From Rhizoctonia solani (Eukaryota > Basidiomycota > Agaricomycetes > Cantharellales > Ceratobasidiaceae), in NCBI RefSeq assembly GCF_016906535.1, contig NC_057380.1:248001-312000 (forward strand): DNA of 64,000 nt, given 5' to 3'. Both the position numbers and the translations under genes were made by a program. Each line of letters opens with the position of its first letter. Position 1 is the first letter of the stretch. Under the pieces are notes generated by a model. The model did no database searches and was not told the DNA's origin. It was given only the letters and a program-made list of their open reading frames with translations. This document shows positions 22,799 through 34,136 of this stretch, one piece after another.

Positions 22799-25700
22799 CC
22801 TTTAATCTTGTAGAATCAAGAAGCTTTGGATGGACTACTGGATTATTCAAACATTCAGCGGAAAATCCATGTAGGCTCTTTTGCGTTGTTGGCATTGCAC
22901 ACGGCCCCGCCTTTCCGCAGTTCATTTTTGGGATACACTGGCAGAGTCATGTATGTGCTCAGCACATTCGTGAGCGTTCATTCGATGATCTCTTACATTG
23001 TGCGTGGCTTGCATAGCGTTTATGTTGTTTCTGACTGTGGTGGATTGACAGACACTCATAGGGTATTCTTATTGCTCCTAGTAATTTATTCTATCGTATA
23101 AGAACAAGCTGATTTGTCACAGCTTCTCAATTTCCCTTTTATAGCACATTGACTGCTGACTTTCATCATTTTCCTGTTTGAATTTAGAGCCGATCTAACA
23201 TCCCCTTCTGCTTAAACCACACTTTTACTATTACAAAAACCCGGCTCCCCGGGCGAACTTCGAAGCTCTAGGGTCCTCCCAATTCGTGTAGTACGGCAAG
23301 TACTTATCAGGGATGAGCCAGCAATTCGGCAGCTCTCAGCTGTACCCGATGTGCTCTATAATTTGCATACTCTCCCGGAGAACTGTGACAAGAGATATAA
23401 AAGCTAATGGCAACACTCGAGACACCGCAAGCAGAACAAGAGGGGGCTTTGATTCAGGTGAGCGTAAATAGGTAGGGGGTTATGTACTCTTTAGAAAGCG
23501 ACACTGTGTTCCGATTCGCGCATTCGGGTATCAATTGTTTTGACTTCGAATAAGCCAATTTAGCCAATCCATCTGCCCTCTCCAAAGAGTTTGCCCATCC
23601 TTGCTACACTTGGGGCAGCCTTTTCTCAGGGAAAACAAATAGAACAGCATAGACGCTCGAGATGAAACGTGCCTCCCCTAGACCACTCCAATATTTCACG
23701 CTTCCCCCCTGATAGGAGCTCCTCATCAGAACTTTGTTAAGTCACCTCACTCAGAGGTTCGCACAGCCGAGTGATGAGCAGTTCATCGTTGGTCCTATTT
23801 GGGTACTTACCCCGCGAGATCTTGCCCTATTGTCTCCTGTCCAACAGATTATCCACATGCATGTAAACATTTACCCGGTGGCCTTGAGTAGTCCATTGAC
23901 TGTTTCGCGAGCAAAACCGTGATATGCTGGTCATGTATAGTACATCCTTACGTAATCAAACGGTTTTGGAATCGCCTCTACTCACGTTTGTGAACAGTAT
24001 TCGAGCAGTCTTGGCGATTGGCGAGGTCTATTTGGAACTTTCTATTGGATTCGAGTATATGAATAGCGAAAATAACCTGAAAAAACTTCCAAAGGTACTG
24101 ATTATGATCCGATCCGAGAGAATGCCGAAGTCACAGCAGCGATTCGGCTCGGGGTATACAAGTGGGAGATATAATGAGAGCCTAACACACTGGGGGGGGG
24201 GGCAGACAGAAACATGTTTTGGAGCGCGTTGAGCGCCAGGCAGTGGATATCGTATACCCTCCCTTAACGGCTAGAGTTTGTTGATAAACCAAACCAAGCC
24301 GCTCTCGGGGTGGAGCCGATTGTAGTGTGGAGTAATATTGTCGATTGATAAACTACAACGGTATTCATAGCTTTGGATAGGATAGCTAAGCCAAGTCTAG
24401 CTTCAACTTCTACGGGAAGGCATCCATTATTCGTTTAGATTTATTGCTGGTTCATTAAATCGCGACGTATCATAGTCAACTTGAGATCGATCTTAAACGA
24501 CCCATACTCACATATTTTTGCGAATTTTAGGGGTGATATAACCTGGTGCACACAGTCGACTAGAGTATCGTCATGCCTGCATTAATTTACGATACAGGAC
24601 ACCCAAGGGGTTTATGGTAAGATGGTAATAGACATTCGACTGCATATGATGCCAAGATGTTATTTGGAGTATACACTGCCCGTCCGTGCAAATCCAACGC
24701 TCAGCCCCAGTCAGCTACCATCCGCTCTTCACTTGACCTAGTGTCATGAATATGTCCTCTACCTTATTCATAATTTATTTCTTCCTCTCTCTGAGAAGAG
24801 GCAGAGGACGAGCACCGGGTTACGGAAGACAAAGTTAGTGGTATCGCGCCTATCTTGTACAACTTCGTTCGAGTCCATTAATGCACGGGGTGATAAATTA
24901 CTCACAGCTTCACACTTAAGGAATGATAGCCAGCTATACCCAACGCAGCTTAAGATACGATGCACACTCTGGTTCGAGCGTTGGCTGATATCAATCCCGA
25001 TCTTGTAGCCACACTCATCGCCTGGGAATAACTACAACAACAAAATTCGCGGTGCATGTACCCTCGACTCTCCTAGTTTAAACATGAGATTTTGTCTCTG
25101 CACAGCCATAGCGAAGAATCACCAACCATTCACGAAATTCTGACTTATCCACCTAACCTCAAACAGTTGAAAAAGCCGGGTCCATAATTGCCAAACCTGG
25201 CGTTTGGAAGTAACAGAGTCCTTGGGACATAATCATCGATACCCGATGTGGGGTGGGAAGTTTCAGGCAAGACATCAAAAGCTTTTGATCAAGGTGCTCG
25301 ATTCAACAAGATTATCAAACGGCCATGTATGCAGCGTGCCCACTCGAACTTGGTGTTGAGTCGACGAACCGTCTACATTAGGTCCGTGATCATGTATTGT
25401 AACTTCAGCTGTCAAGGCATATGCGTGGTATATGTTGCTTGAACTGGATCGGTTACACGACGGGGGTCTCAAAGAGGATTTGGTTTCTATGTACGTGGAA
25501 AAAATATTACGGAAACCGATGCAGGGTTACCACCAGTAGGAAAGGATATCGGGTTTCTTGGTCGAGCAACACACTTCATGTCAATAAAGATTAAAAGCGT
25601 CATAAACCGCCGTTTGCGCCCCCGCAATTGATCACCGTAAGTAATCTCTTTTCTTCCACTAAAACACATATTTTGGCCTGGTCCAGTGCGTCATGGGCCT

Positions 25701-26784
25701 TTTCGTCAAAACTGCCCACGAAGATTTTCGGGGAATAGATTACATCTTGCCCTCTCCCGAAAGACAGGGGTACGATCGTATTTTAGCACTAGAACCGCGA
25801 GAAGCCCGTTGGTGTGATACAGATGCAGGCACAGAAGCCTCTTTCGAAACTCGAGTCTTGAGGAAAGAAAAGTGGATCCGAACAGCAAGGGGAAAAGGCG
25901 TCGTGGACGAGTTTCCAATCTTTGTCCCTGGTACTGAATCAGGAGAAAGAAAGAAGCCTGGGCCATATTCAATGGCGAGTTGGTTCATTCACTAGGTGCC
26001 TTGGGGTTACACTGGCGCCGTCGAATTCGATTCTTTGGTCGATAATATTAATATTGATTTAATACAAGGTTGAAGTGCCCTTATGTGTCCCTGCATATCA
26101 ATTGGCAAACACGGTATAGACCGGTTCGCCTCATGGTAGACAACCGGCTAACAATATTACATCACGTGATTATGACGAGACTCCCGAGCCGGCCAAGCCA
26201 GGCACCGGTCCACCGCCCCTGATAGCCCAACCATGTCAAGCTGAACGGTTTCGATGGCAAAGTTGGGGCAACAAAAAGCAGGTTTGGGATATCCCACGTC
26301 GCAACAGCTGGCGCCGGAGCCAACAGCTCCACTGAATAGGGGATATTAGACTTGCATAGAAGACCCTTTGTGCTCATATGAGATTGCATCAAACGTCATA
26401 TACGCACTTGACGACCGGTCGAGAGAATGTTGAAACTTGTGGATTTTTTATCGCTTGTTGGGCTTCGGAGTCATGTTCGAAGATGTTTGGTCCCTGAGAC
26501 CGAGAAGTGTCGTAATATGACTGATTGAAGTGGGCGTGAGTAATCGATTGGGATGCAGAGCGAGCGCATGTATGTGGTGAGAAAGATCGTTGTGTTTGTT
26601 CATTCATTACTACTGTCGAGCGGCAAAAACGAAAGATAGAATACACAGATGAAACTATGAGTTGAAATGCCTGCTTTATCCGGCTAGGCCGGCACGGCAT
26701 CGCCATCTGTCCACGAATGAGATCAGATTAGTCAGCGCCAAGGACACGCGGAACAGGGTCCGTTGCTACGAGCCCCCAGTTGAG
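22799..26784. other. Long gene-poor stretch
   Basis: There are short frames on both strands, none with motifs or good splice patterns (for example 22826-23101 plus and 23924-24232 plus). An 11-G run lies near 24192-24202. One 100-codon ATG frame at 25693-25995 is listed separately as weak. I see no transposase or terminal repeat. Confidence 0.4.
25693..25995 (+). CDS. Possible small hypothetical protein, 100 residues
   Basis: An open frame from a true ATG to TAG with charged, non-repetitive composition (EPREARWCDTDAGTEASF, RKEKWIRTARGKGVVDE). There is no signal peptide and no known motif. The antisense frames are equally long, so the frame may be chance. No promoter element is evident. Confidence 0.2.
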   Translation: MGLFVKTAHEDFRGIDYILPSPERQGYDRILALEPREARWCDTDAGTEASFETRVLRKEKWIRTARGKGVVDEFPIFVPGTESGERKKPGPYSMASWFIH

Positions 26785-26790
26785 TATATA
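26785..26790 (+). promoter_or_regulatory. TATA box of the first AA9 gene
   Basis: TATATA about 135 bp upstream of the ATG at 26925, followed by pyrimidine-rich DNA (TTTATTCTCCCCTCTATCC). This is consistent with a strongly inducible secreted-enzyme promoter. Confidence 0.45.
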
Positions 26791-26924
26791 GGATGGAAGT
26801 TGAACCCAAGAAAACTCCTCACAGTTTTTATTCTCCCCTCTATCCTCTCCCGTGTTCGTGTTGGTTAGGCTTCGTGCAAAAATACTAGAATTCGATATTA
26901 TTTCTGCAGCCACCTTCGTTTAGG

Positions 26925-28272
26925 ATGATTTCCTCGTCTGCGTTCGCTCTTTTAGCTTCGGCTGCTCTGGTCTCAGCACATGGCATTGTTACTGAGGTGA
27001 CGATCGATGGAAAATGGTACACCGGAACAAAGGTACGCTGTATTGGAGAGTGGATATTACTTCAACGCCTAACACCTTACAGAACTGGAATGCGCCTGAA
27101 AACCAGAATTCCCCCGTTCGTGGAATTCCTCAAGATACTGGATTTGTCCATTATGCAAATGTCAATAGTCCGTAAGTCGAGTATACAATTCTTTGACTAT
27201 GTTGCTCAAGTGCGTTCTGTCACGTGTAGTGACATTGCATGCTCGTCCGCCGGCTACCAAGGTCGTCCTGTGACTGCGCCTATCAAAGCTGGAGGAACGA
27301 TGGGCGTGCGCTGGGGAGGTGACGGTGGACCAGACGGCAAGCAATGGCCCCACCCTGAAGGCCCGGCTATTGTCTACATGGCTTCCTGCAACGGTCCGTG
27401 CAAGGATTACGATCCTTCCAATGCCCAGTTCTTTAAGATTGCCGAGGAGGGTCTTGACGGATCCAAGCAGCCCAACCGCGCTGGGAATGACCATCTTCCT
27501 GCTGGTGACGGTTTGTGGGCCCAAAATCGTATCCAGTATGAGAACAGCTACCACTGGTTTACCATTCCCGCTGATATCAAGGCCGGCGAATACCTTGTTC
27601 GTCACGAGCTAATCTCCCTTCACGGCGCTCACTCGTATGCCGAGGGTGCTCAATACGTATGTATTTACCCATCGTTTTTTCTATTCTTGCGATTAACTTT
27701 TGCTTGCCGCGTAGTATCCCGCTTGTATTCAGGTCAAGGTCACCGGTGGAGGGAACGCATCACCCCCAACCACACCGGCAACTCAACTCTATACTACCAA
27801 GGACGGTATCGTAGATATCTACCAACCTTACAGCAAAGGTATCACCGCCCAAATGTACAAGATTCCTGGTCCCCCTGTTGTGAGTCTGCTCATGTTCCAC
27901 GCGACGTGCACGTGCTAACCAAGTATGTAGTACAAGTCTGGCTCGGCCCCTGCTCCCGCCCCACCTGCCCCTGTCACTACGCCGCCAGCTCAGCCTACTA
28001 CAACTGCTCCTCCTGCTCCCGCCCCGACCTCGTACGGCAACAACAATGGGGGAAACAACAACGGTGGAAACAACAACAATGGTGGAAACTACAACAACGG
28101 CGGGAGCGGAAGCACGACTACGCCCAAGCCTGCTGCTTCCACTGGCAAGTGCAAGCCCAAGAAGCGCTCCATGAGCAAGCGCGTCGAGGATGAGACTCGC
28201 GAGCTGTACGACCGTGCGCTCGTTCACTCAAAGGCCGCTCGTGCCCATGCCAAGAAGCATACTTCCCACTAA
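26925..28272 (+). CDS. AA9 lytic polysaccharide monooxygenase (376 residues)
   Basis: This secreted copper enzyme cleaves cellulose and related glucans by oxidation. Exons: 26925-27032, 27083-27171, 27230-27656, 27715-27879 and 27931-28272 (377 codons with stop). The signal peptide MISSSAFALLASAALVSA is cut before HG, so His becomes residue 1 of the mature protein and one of the two copper ligands (histidine brace). The second is the His in VRHELISLH. The axial Tyr lies in GAQYYPAC. Other family segments are GRPVTAPIKAGGTMGVRW, WPHPEGPAIVYMASC and PPTTPATQLY. After the catalytic domain comes a Pro/Ala/Thr linker, an Asn/Gly run (NNNGGNNNGG) and a basic tail ending KAARAHAKKHTSH. There is no CBM1 cellulose-binding module. 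A paralogue lies at 36201-37287. Confidence 0.93.
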
Positions 28273-29948
28273 GCTCGCTTGGCGTCTAGCTGGGCTGTTA
28301 CGAACGTCGCTTGATGACATGGTTTCCTTGGCTGTGATATACCCGGCTCGTTCTACTTTGGGAGGTTATAGAGCTATTCTTTTTTTTATACGCCGGCTTG
28401 TAGCCTGTTTTTGATTTTATTCTATGTTCTTTTGCTCGTTACCCTTGGCATGTTGTAAACCCAAATTTGGGCTGGATTTGCCGTACGTGGCTTTGTCCTG
28501 GTGCAAGCTCATTGTGCGTACGGCCTGGTTTAATTCCACATTCGTTTGAAGTCTCAAAGTACGCGATAATGAACAGAGAGCTGTGTGATAAGCGAGCTTG
28601 TAACCATCAAGCCGTTTTTTCGTTCATCTGTGAACATTCATCAACCCTAGCTTATTTATAGATCGTCCATGCATCTCTCTGCCTTGGCATCACGACATTC
28701 ATGTCGATCCGCTCTCGGAAGCCTCTTTCGCCGGATACATCCTTTGTATTTCAAGTTTCAGCTGCCGTGTGCCGTGGTTCGGGAACCGGAGAAGTTGCTG
28801 AGATCTGCGCCGTCTTGATTTCATGCCGGCTCCCGATGTGTCCTTTACAGCGAGTATGGGAGTGTTCGCAATTCACCTACTAAACGTAGGCAAGTTGTAG
28901 TTGTGCTCCGACAACAGGGATGATCGGCCTTTGAGTATTTATTTACAAGTGCATATAATGGCTGGGAATCATAACTTCGATGAGGCGTCTCAGGGTAGTG
29001 TGAGATGAGTGTGCTATCTCGCCTAGCTATTCAGATAATATTTACCTCTCTTTTTTTCTTCTCTCCTACCTCTCCCCTCTCCCTCTCTTCGCCCGTATCC
29101 TGCTTCCAGCGTAATGTCACCCCACTTGATCCAACTACAGTAGTGTAGCTTACTAGTCAAATTTCTCCCAGTCTTTGCTCGCTTTTCAGACGCTCGGTAA
29201 TATTTCTCGTTGATATTGTCCTGTTTATTTCGCCTTCACTAGTGCTTTCCCTTAGCTTTGTAGTCGCGTTGTACCATAGAGTCCACCTCGGAACGTCGTA
29301 GAATCCACTCATTAAGAAATAAATGTAGTCGGATATAGCTGTATTTTCCCCGACCATCCCGTAGTAAAAGGAATGCGAGTCTCGAGGTCTTGCTTCCGAG
29401 TAGAAATGAATTCGTTGAAGGCTAAGATACAGGACCACACCTCACATGTTTTGCATTGATTGATAGCCCAAGAAGCAGCTATCCAGTCGAAATAGAAGAA
29501 GTAAACTGCCAACATGCGGGTGGTGCTCAACAACTACAACTAGAAAGTTGGCTGCAACCGACTGAATGGAAGGTCATAATTAGGTTATTTCCATCAACTG
29601 CTAATTCTCGATCGTAGTGAGGTCATAGCGCGTTGCTCCAAGCGCCCGGCTCCTACGTGATTATCAAATCGGGGCAAGAGGGAGAATCCTACCCTTGACT
29701 GGTAGAAACTTTCCCCTCGTGAGCACACCCCAAAATGCACCATACCCACAAACCTCAGCTGAAACTGTTGATAGACTATAAAGTATCCGCACGAGACAAG
29801 TTGCCCTAGGTCACTCGTATTGCAGGATCGCTCTCTTCAGGGGCAATAGAAACGAGGGTGCTCTATACGCTTCGAGTTTTTGGAACCTATATCTACCGAC
29901 GTCTTAATCACAGCCCATACAATAAGGCCCAAAGGCTGAGCCGATACA
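28273..29948. other. Intergenic stretch
   Basis: It holds the 3' flank of the AA9 gene and the upstream region of an F-box gene. A pyrimidine-rich tract lies at 29050-29100. Minus-strand frames at 29157-29533 lack any recognisable feature. Confidence 0.45.
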
Positions 29949-31436
29949 ATGGAATCGAATACAAACAGTCATAGCAGAACAACGATACATTCTCTTCCAC
30001 TGGAAATTCTCATTAACATCTTGTCCCTAACTATACTCGACCAACACTGTCTTATTGAAGATCTGCGGGACTCTCCTGCGCTCAAGGGCATCTGCGGCCC
30101 CGATACCCTCTCGCGTGTTTGCTCATTATGGCGTCATGTTATTCACCAATTTCCCTCCTTGTGGTCACATATCGATATTGCACTCAATCATCCACTTAAT
30201 CCGCGGCTTGTCGCGCGTGCACACTTTCTTTCTGAGAGAGCTGGGAGCACTCCATTGGAAATACACATTTTTGACCTGACATTCATGGTCCGACTAAAAA
30301 ATGGTCGCTTTGCATCAGGTGTAGGCCGGCACGGTCGGTCATCACCAAGTACTCCAAAGATTGATCCAAGTACAATATGCAACTTCGAGCTCAGCCAATC
30401 CGCACCCATGCGTATCCAAAGTTTGGACTTCAACTATACGCTTCAGAGAGGGTTACACACCTATCATATGTCTGCGCTGCAATACTTCTTGTCCAAGTGT
30501 ACACCGAACATTCTTACCCACTTTTCGATGACAAGCTGGGTCCCTACCCATGCATCTTTCATTGAGCCGGCAGACCATCCCCAGACCTTCAATAGCGTAC
30601 TACTCGACATACCCAGTCAACTCTTTGAAAGTGTTTGGCTTGGTACTACACATCTTATGCTAAATGGCCTATGCCCCCATTGGGGAAGCAAGGCATATCA
30701 TGGTCTTGTTGAACTTCGAATAGGGAGATCGGTCCCTGTTATGACCGAGGCTCAATTCGCCAACATTTTAAGATACAGTCCAGGCCTGCGAGTTCTTCAT
30801 ATCACGAGCGTAGTAGAAGACTTATTACCACTCGACGACCCCGTTGTTCCTGTGCAACTTGAAGATCTGGAAGACTTGAAACTCAGAAACTTTCAAGGGA
30901 AGGATCTCGGTACATCCGATGAAATGCTACGTTGGATAGCCCCCGGCCTAAAACCTCTTCAGGTCAATTTTGACCAGTATGCGCCCAAAGAAGCTATCTC
31001 GTTCTGCGCACGTTCGAATATAGCCCGATTGTTTTTCACTATATCCACAGAGGAAATAGTGGCGCCCATGGTTCACCGATGCTCATGGCTCGAAATACTG
31101 GCCCTGAGTGCTGGTCTCTATCCAGTCAGAGACTTGTGCTCGATTCTCCACCCCATTGACGGGCGTCACCCGACTGGTCTCGTATCAACAACCAAAGTCG
31201 ACACACTTTATTTGGCCAATTTTACGGTCATTCCGCTCAGCGACCTTGAAGACGCAGTCGCGGAGTACTCGGTTCGACGGCTTATTATTCGTAACTCACG
31301 AATAGAATATAAGGCGGAAGAAGGGCTAAAAGAAGCTGGCGACCCATCAGAAATCAGGACCTTGTTATCGACTCTGAAATGCTCCATAGTGGAATATCTT
31401 GAGGAACGGTGTTGGCTCGATCAGGCGGGGTGGTAA
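29949..31436 (+). CDS. F-box protein, 495 residues, single exon
   Basis: Near the N-terminus (residues about 15-80) is an F-box-like domain: HSLPLEILINILSLTIL, then LSRVCSLWRHVIHQFPSLWSHI. This is the basidiomycete form, in which the box continues into a VCxxWR...PxLW motif. The rest is a leucine-rich, LRR-like scaffold, e.g. GLRVLHITSVVEDLLPL and LEDLEDLKLRNF, typical of substrate-recruiting subunits of SCF ubiquitin ligases. It runs uninterrupted from ATG to TAA. It faces the F-box gene at 32436-34136, and the two share SPGLR and AYHGLV segments, so they are distant paralogues. The target is unknown. Confidence 0.85.
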   Translation: MESNTNSHSRTTIHSLPLEILINILSLTILDQHCLIEDLRDSPALKGICGPDTLSRVCSLWRHVIHQFPSLWSHIDIALNHPLNPRLVARAHFLSERAGSTPLEIHIFDLTFMVRLKNGRFASGVGRHGRSSPSTPKIDPSTICNFELSQSAPMRIQSLDFNYTLQRGLHTYHMSALQYFLSKCTPNILTHFSMTSWVPTHASFIEPADHPQTFNSVLLDIPSQLFESVWLGTTHLMLNGLCPHWGSKAYHGLVELRIGRSVPVMTEAQFANILRYSPGLRVLHITSVVEDLLPLDDPVVPVQLEDLEDLKLRNFQGKDLGTSDEMLRWIAPGLKPLQVNFDQYAPKEAISFCARSNIARLFFTISTEEIVAPMVHRCSWLEILALSAGLYPVRDLCSILHPIDGRHPTGLVSTTKVDTLYLANFTVIPLSDLEDAVAEYSVRRLIIRNSRIEYKAEEGLKEAGDPSEIRTLLSTLKCSIVEYLEERCWLDQAGW

Positions 31437-32435
31437 TTCTGTATAGCAGATCTGGATTAGATACGTACAATTATACCTAGACTAATGTTTTCTAATCGCT
31501 TCTGTAACTTATAAGTTCTGATGTTCCCTCGGTATGGTTCTTATTATAATGTTAGGGTATTCTTGTATTAATTTAATGTTAGATCGTGTGAATATGACCC
31601 GAAGTCAAGCGATGAAAACTACTAGGTTTTCTGATGTTGACAGCACAAATCCGAATACTGGTTTCCGGAAACATACACGACAATCAGGGAGATTTAGACC
31701 AGATGCTCCTCTCCTGGATTATAATCCGTTTGAAGATAATTTGCTGTCTAATTGGCGAGCTCGAGTTCACATCAAGAGAAATTCAACTTATCGTTCGTCG
31801 TTTGCGAAGGTAGTATAAAGGTTTATATTAATCGGGGCAGCTGTACGTGTATGGATGCTTCTCTCAGCGTAACCGATGGAAAAGTCAATTGTTCCTGCTC
31901 AATTTCAATCTAGAATTCGGTAGCGACCAACCGATACCTCGATCATCACAGAAATGCGCCCTTTGGCGTCTGGCTCATATACATATACGTCATGCAATAA
32001 ATGAAGACTGGAAGGAAATGAACTTAGTGCACTTGGCGCCTCCCCGTCATCTATGTCACCAATTAAATTATTGGGCTCAGGATTAAGTTTCGGGCCGATA
32101 ATGATATAGGTTCGAACATATGCAGCTGGTATTTTATCTGAACCAAAGGCTCACGGGCAAAAGACCAGAACCATCGCGAATAAAAAAAAATTGTATCTAA
32201 CCCAAAAGAAGGCACAATAACCTGTATTTCCTATGTATCCTATTATGTGGTGTGCGTTCCTCGGACTTGACGGCTATCGTTATATAGGTAAATAAGATCG
32301 ATGTGTACAATAGTTTGCCAAACTGGGTAGTAAATAAAATCAGCACCACCGAATGACCAGTCAGTGGCAGAGTTACATACCCAAGAATGGCTGGAAGGCG
32401 AATCGTTTACCAATCCCAGTCTACGGCATCCCAAT
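31437..32435. other. Convergent intergenic stretch between two F-box genes
   Basis: AT-rich. A 94-codon plus frame at 31534-31818 shows no family resemblance, so I do not call it. A 9-10 A run lies near 32183. Confidence 0.45.
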
Positions 32436-34136
32436 CTAGGCAATCCCAATCCATTCATCCCAACCTAGAGTAGAATCGTCGCAATAAATACGATCGTTTT
32501 CTTCTAGACTAATTCCTGGAAAGGTTTCTACTAGTTCATCCGGACTAAGTAGTATAAACTCGATATCAGCCTCCAAATCGACTTCGACGACCCTGGAGGA
32601 CTGCAGTGTGATACCACTAGGGCAGCACTCGTACAACAAGCGGACGTCACTTTGGAGTAGAGCCGAATCTATAATATCTATGGATGTGAGACGGGGTAGT
32701 GATGCAAATTGCTTGATCTGCATCCATGTAGCGGGAAGTTCGACACGATTCTGATAGCCCAGGTCTTTGAGCACAATGCGCTGGATGTCACCTGCTTGGT
32801 GAAGCAACAGACTGAGTGGCGGGAAGTTGTATCGAGAGTAGAAATGTGATAGTCTCGAGCGGAAAATGAACTTCTCTAGTTCTGTGACAGAATCGGTTCC
32901 CGGTGTGTAAAAGCCACTAATGCAAAGCTGGAGAAGCTCTCGACCCGGGGCTAGCAGTCGAAGAATACTATCAGGATGTAAACGCATTTCTTCATGGTCT
33001 TCAACAAATATGTGAACGACCTGCAGATCTTTCAGAGGTAGTGGCGTCACTCCTTCATCACCTGCAATAGGATCGTCTATTTGGAGTCCAAAATGTAAAA
33101 TACGTAGTCCTGGACTCGACCTCAGAATAGTTATAAGCTCCGCCTCCCCAATGTGGGACCAGTTGGGTGTCGATAACAAACGAAGGTCTACAAGTCCGTG
33201 GTATGCTGTACTATTCCACAATGGAAAGATGCCACGTAGATGCAGTACCGACAGAGAGGAAAAAGAATTCTCGATGTCATCCTCGGAGCAATCTATGATA
33301 AGGGGCCAGGAGTCCCTTCCCCAATCGATAGTGTCGTATGAGTTGCTAACGAGAAAATTATTATAATAAGAGCTCTCGGAACTCAGCGCGAGTTTGTCAA
33401 GAATGGGATGTTTTTGGAGCAAGAGCTTGAATAGGCCACTATGAAATTCTCGGAACGGTCCCGCCATCCTAAGCTCCAGGGTTTCGACGCGTCGGGAAAT
33501 ATGAGGTAGAAATAGGTATCGATTATTGCATTCAAAGCTGTAATCGTCGTTTGTGAAGATATGAAGCTCGATTGGGAGCTTTCCCGCACGCGCGGCATGT
33601 ATACTTGCCCGAGTCACTAGTCCTTCAGAGTACGGCCTAATATCTGATAAGTCAATATGGCACCACAAGGCTTGGGTGGAAATGGCGACTCTACGCCAGA
33701 GGGCGCACACCTGTCCTAAATGGTCTGGGTATCGAGAGTAATGTGCGTTACCGGAGGAAATTAAATGAATGTCGCAAGACGGCGGTAATGACAGATAAAA
33801 TATACGAGCTAATATTTCGGGAGGAAGGGTGTTGATTGGAGCGAGGCCACAACAGTAATTACGAGTGCTACCTATGGTGACTTTGATTTCTTGTATTTTC
33901 GGTTCATAAGAGGAAATAAAGGCTAGTTCTGTTTCGAGTTGACGAGCGATCTCCAGGGGGAAACTATAGCCACTAGATGTCTTTTTTCCAGGATAGTCAT
34001 ATTCCAGGCGTGAGTAGACACGGAAGTAGTTATCCCAGGCTGTGCGGAGTTGATCTCCTGCTATTCTCAATTGTTCGATCATATTTATAGTTTGGGATCT
34101 GGTCGATAGGGAAAGAATGGTCGTTACTATTATCAT
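32436..34136 (-). CDS. F-box protein, 566 residues (or 548), single exon
   Basis: It is open from ATG 34134-34136 to the stop at 32436. A better start may be codon 19 (34080-34082, MIEQLRIAGDQLRTAWDNY), because many basidiomycete F-box proteins begin with such a helix. A coiled N-terminal helix is followed by the F-box at residues about 95-175: INTLPPEILARIFYLSLP, then LGQVCALWRRVAISTQALW. The remainder is leucine-rich with LRR-like spacing (SSLSVLHLRGIFPLWNS, SSPGLRILHFGLQI, LPRLTSIDIIDSALL). A likely SCF ubiquitin-ligase adaptor. It is convergent with the F-box gene at 29949. Confidence 0.85.
   Translation of the reverse strand: MIIVTTILSLSTRSQTINMIEQLRIAGDQLRTAWDNYFRVYSRLEYDYPGKKTSSGYSFPLEIARQLETELAFISSYEPKIQEIKVTIGSTRNYCCGLAPINTLPPEILARIFYLSLPPSCDIHLISSGNAHYSRYPDHLGQVCALWRRVAISTQALWCHIDLSDIRPYSEGLVTRASIHAARAGKLPIELHIFTNDDYSFECNNRYLFLPHISRRVETLELRMAGPFREFHSGLFKLLLQKHPILDKLALSSESSYYNNFLVSNSYDTIDWGRDSWPLIIDCSEDDIENSFSSLSVLHLRGIFPLWNSTAYHGLVDLRLLSTPNWSHIGEAELITILRSSPGLRILHFGLQIDDPIAGDEGVTPLPLKDLQVVHIFVEDHEEMRLHPDSILRLLAPGRELLQLCISGFYTPGTDSVTELEKFIFRSRLSHFYSRYNFPPLSLLLHQAGDIQRIVLKDLGYQNRVELPATWMQIKQFASLPRLTSIDIIDSALLQSDVRLLYECCPSGITLQSSRVVEVDLEADIEFILLSPDELVETFPGISLEENDRIYCDDSTLGWDEWIGIA

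Noticed and set aside
22826..23101. 91-codon plus frame with hydrophobic stretches
   Set aside because: No joinable exons or family resemblance, and it lies just upstream of a minus-strand gene start.
24190..24203. Long G runs here and near 8889 and 62320
   Set aside because: Simple homopolymers. No regular G-run spacing as in a G-quadruplex array, so there is no functional claim.
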